Position numbers and translations under genes: made by a program
The notes under the pieces: model-generated
What the model saw: the letters and a program-made list of their open reading frames with translations, nothing else
What the model was told of the DNA's origin: nothing
Database searches by the model: none
Part shown: in pieces, positions 34,072-34,287 of the stretch
How positions within the stretch are numbered: the stretch's first letter is position 1
Layout of the letters: every line of letters begins with the position of its first letter
DNA from: an uncultured Bacteroidota bacterium
GTDB taxonomy: Bacteria > Bacteroidota > Bacteroidia > Flavobacteriales > Flavobacteriaceae
Direction of reading: 5' to 3'
Assembly (NCBI GenBank): GCA_902517245.1
Contig: CABYBK010000012.1
Location: 1 to 34,287 of the forward strand
DNA: 34,287 nucleotides

Positions 34072-34287
34072 ATGGAAGAGAATACTCTACAACCTGGTGC
34101 GGAGGAGAAAAAGAAGCCGCATGAAAAAAAAACAAAAGAATTGAAAGAAAAAAATACTAAAACACGGAAAAATATAAATGATTCAAATGAAGACAAAAAA
34201 TCTTCAAAAGATAAAAAAAAGCGTATTATTAAAAGTGAAAAAGTAAAAGAGCCTAAAACTTTAAAAAAAGAAACGCGGAAAAAAAAG
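34072..34287 (+). CDS. Start of a lysine-rich protein, probably DUF349 family; cut by window end
   Basis: The frame runs open from ATG 34072 to the last base (72 codons). The product begins MEENTLQPGAEEKKK and is almost entirely Lys, Glu, Asp, Ser, Thr and Asn, a disordered charged leader. In flavobacteria the gene after aroE commonly encodes a large coiled-coil DUF349 protein with just such a leader; that is recalled from other genomes, and the diagnostic domain lies beyond the window. The start is 71 bp after the aroE stop. Confidence 0.6.
   Translation, partial: MEENTLQPGAEEKKKPHEKKTKELKEKNTKTRKNINDSNEDKKSSKDKKKRIIKSEKVKEPKTLKKETRKKK

Noticed and set aside
33891-34124. A 77-residue frame over the end of aroE and the following gap
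   Set aside because: It is out of frame with aroE and with the lysine-rich gene at 34072, both of which have clear protein character.
1-34287. CRISPR array, insertion sequence, prophage, integrase or toxin-antitoxin pair
   Set aside because: No direct-repeat array, no transposase or integrase motifs and no inverted-repeat-bounded segment was seen; genes form continuous core-type operons.

Overview
The window is an AT-rich, densely packed bacterial chromosome segment. Gene content and order point to a flavobacterium (Bacteroidota), probably a small-genome marine member of or near the Flavobacteriaceae. Evidence: a GldI-type gliding lipoprotein, the flavobacterial OxyR and Fur types, a very long signal peptidase I, DUF5683, DUF3810 and OstA-like proteins, TAnnTTTG-type promoters, and almost no Shine-Dalgarno sequences. 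No prophage, transposon, CRISPR array, integrase or defence island was seen. It is a core, housekeeping region.

Layout. Positions 1-1004 hold a Nudix CoA-pyrophosphatase-like gene whose reading frame breaks in an A-rich tract and abuts a cyclophilin that lacks a usual ATG start; this is the oddest spot in the window. 1101-2214 carries oxyR and a convergent 60-residue protein. 2444-2611 holds two tandem tRNA-Pro genes (anticodons TGG and GGG) behind a textbook Bacteroidota promoter. 2705-4240 encodes an exported PQQ-type sugar dehydrogenase and a small cytochrome c. 4237-9998 runs ftsB-like, parA, parB, DUF5683, dapB, lepB and a WbqC-like gene. On the minus strand, 15993-9989 reads as one long compact unit: TPR membrane protein, ribH, small membrane protein, mutL, two rhomboid proteases and an EEP-family hydrolase.

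From 16083 the plus strand has recF, a small lipocalin-like lipoprotein and a DUF721/DciA-like gene, which meet ndk (minus strand) stop to stop. Then come an NrnA-type DHH phosphoesterase, gldI, a two-domain cyclophilin-FKBP lipoprotein, a clear terminator, a DUF3810 protein with an HExxH motif, a SpoU methyltransferase, rel/spoT, fur, purA, an OstA-like protein, a class III aminotransferase, a TPR protein, two tandem DUF368 (PopT-family) transporters, aroE and the start of a lysine-rich, probably DUF349, gene cut by the window end.

Functional themes are chromosome segregation and replication/repair (ParAB, RecF, DciA-like, MutL), envelope biogenesis and protein export (LepB, OstA-like, PopT pair, GldI, prolyl isomerases, rhomboids), stress and metal control (OxyR, Rel, Fur), and biosynthesis of lysine, riboflavin, purines and aromatics. 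No convincing new multi-gene system is present. The items most worth checking are the Nudix/cyclophilin junction, the MutL without endonuclease residues, the terminator lying against a start codon, and the recurrent promoter-to-ATG spacing that suggests leaderless mRNAs.
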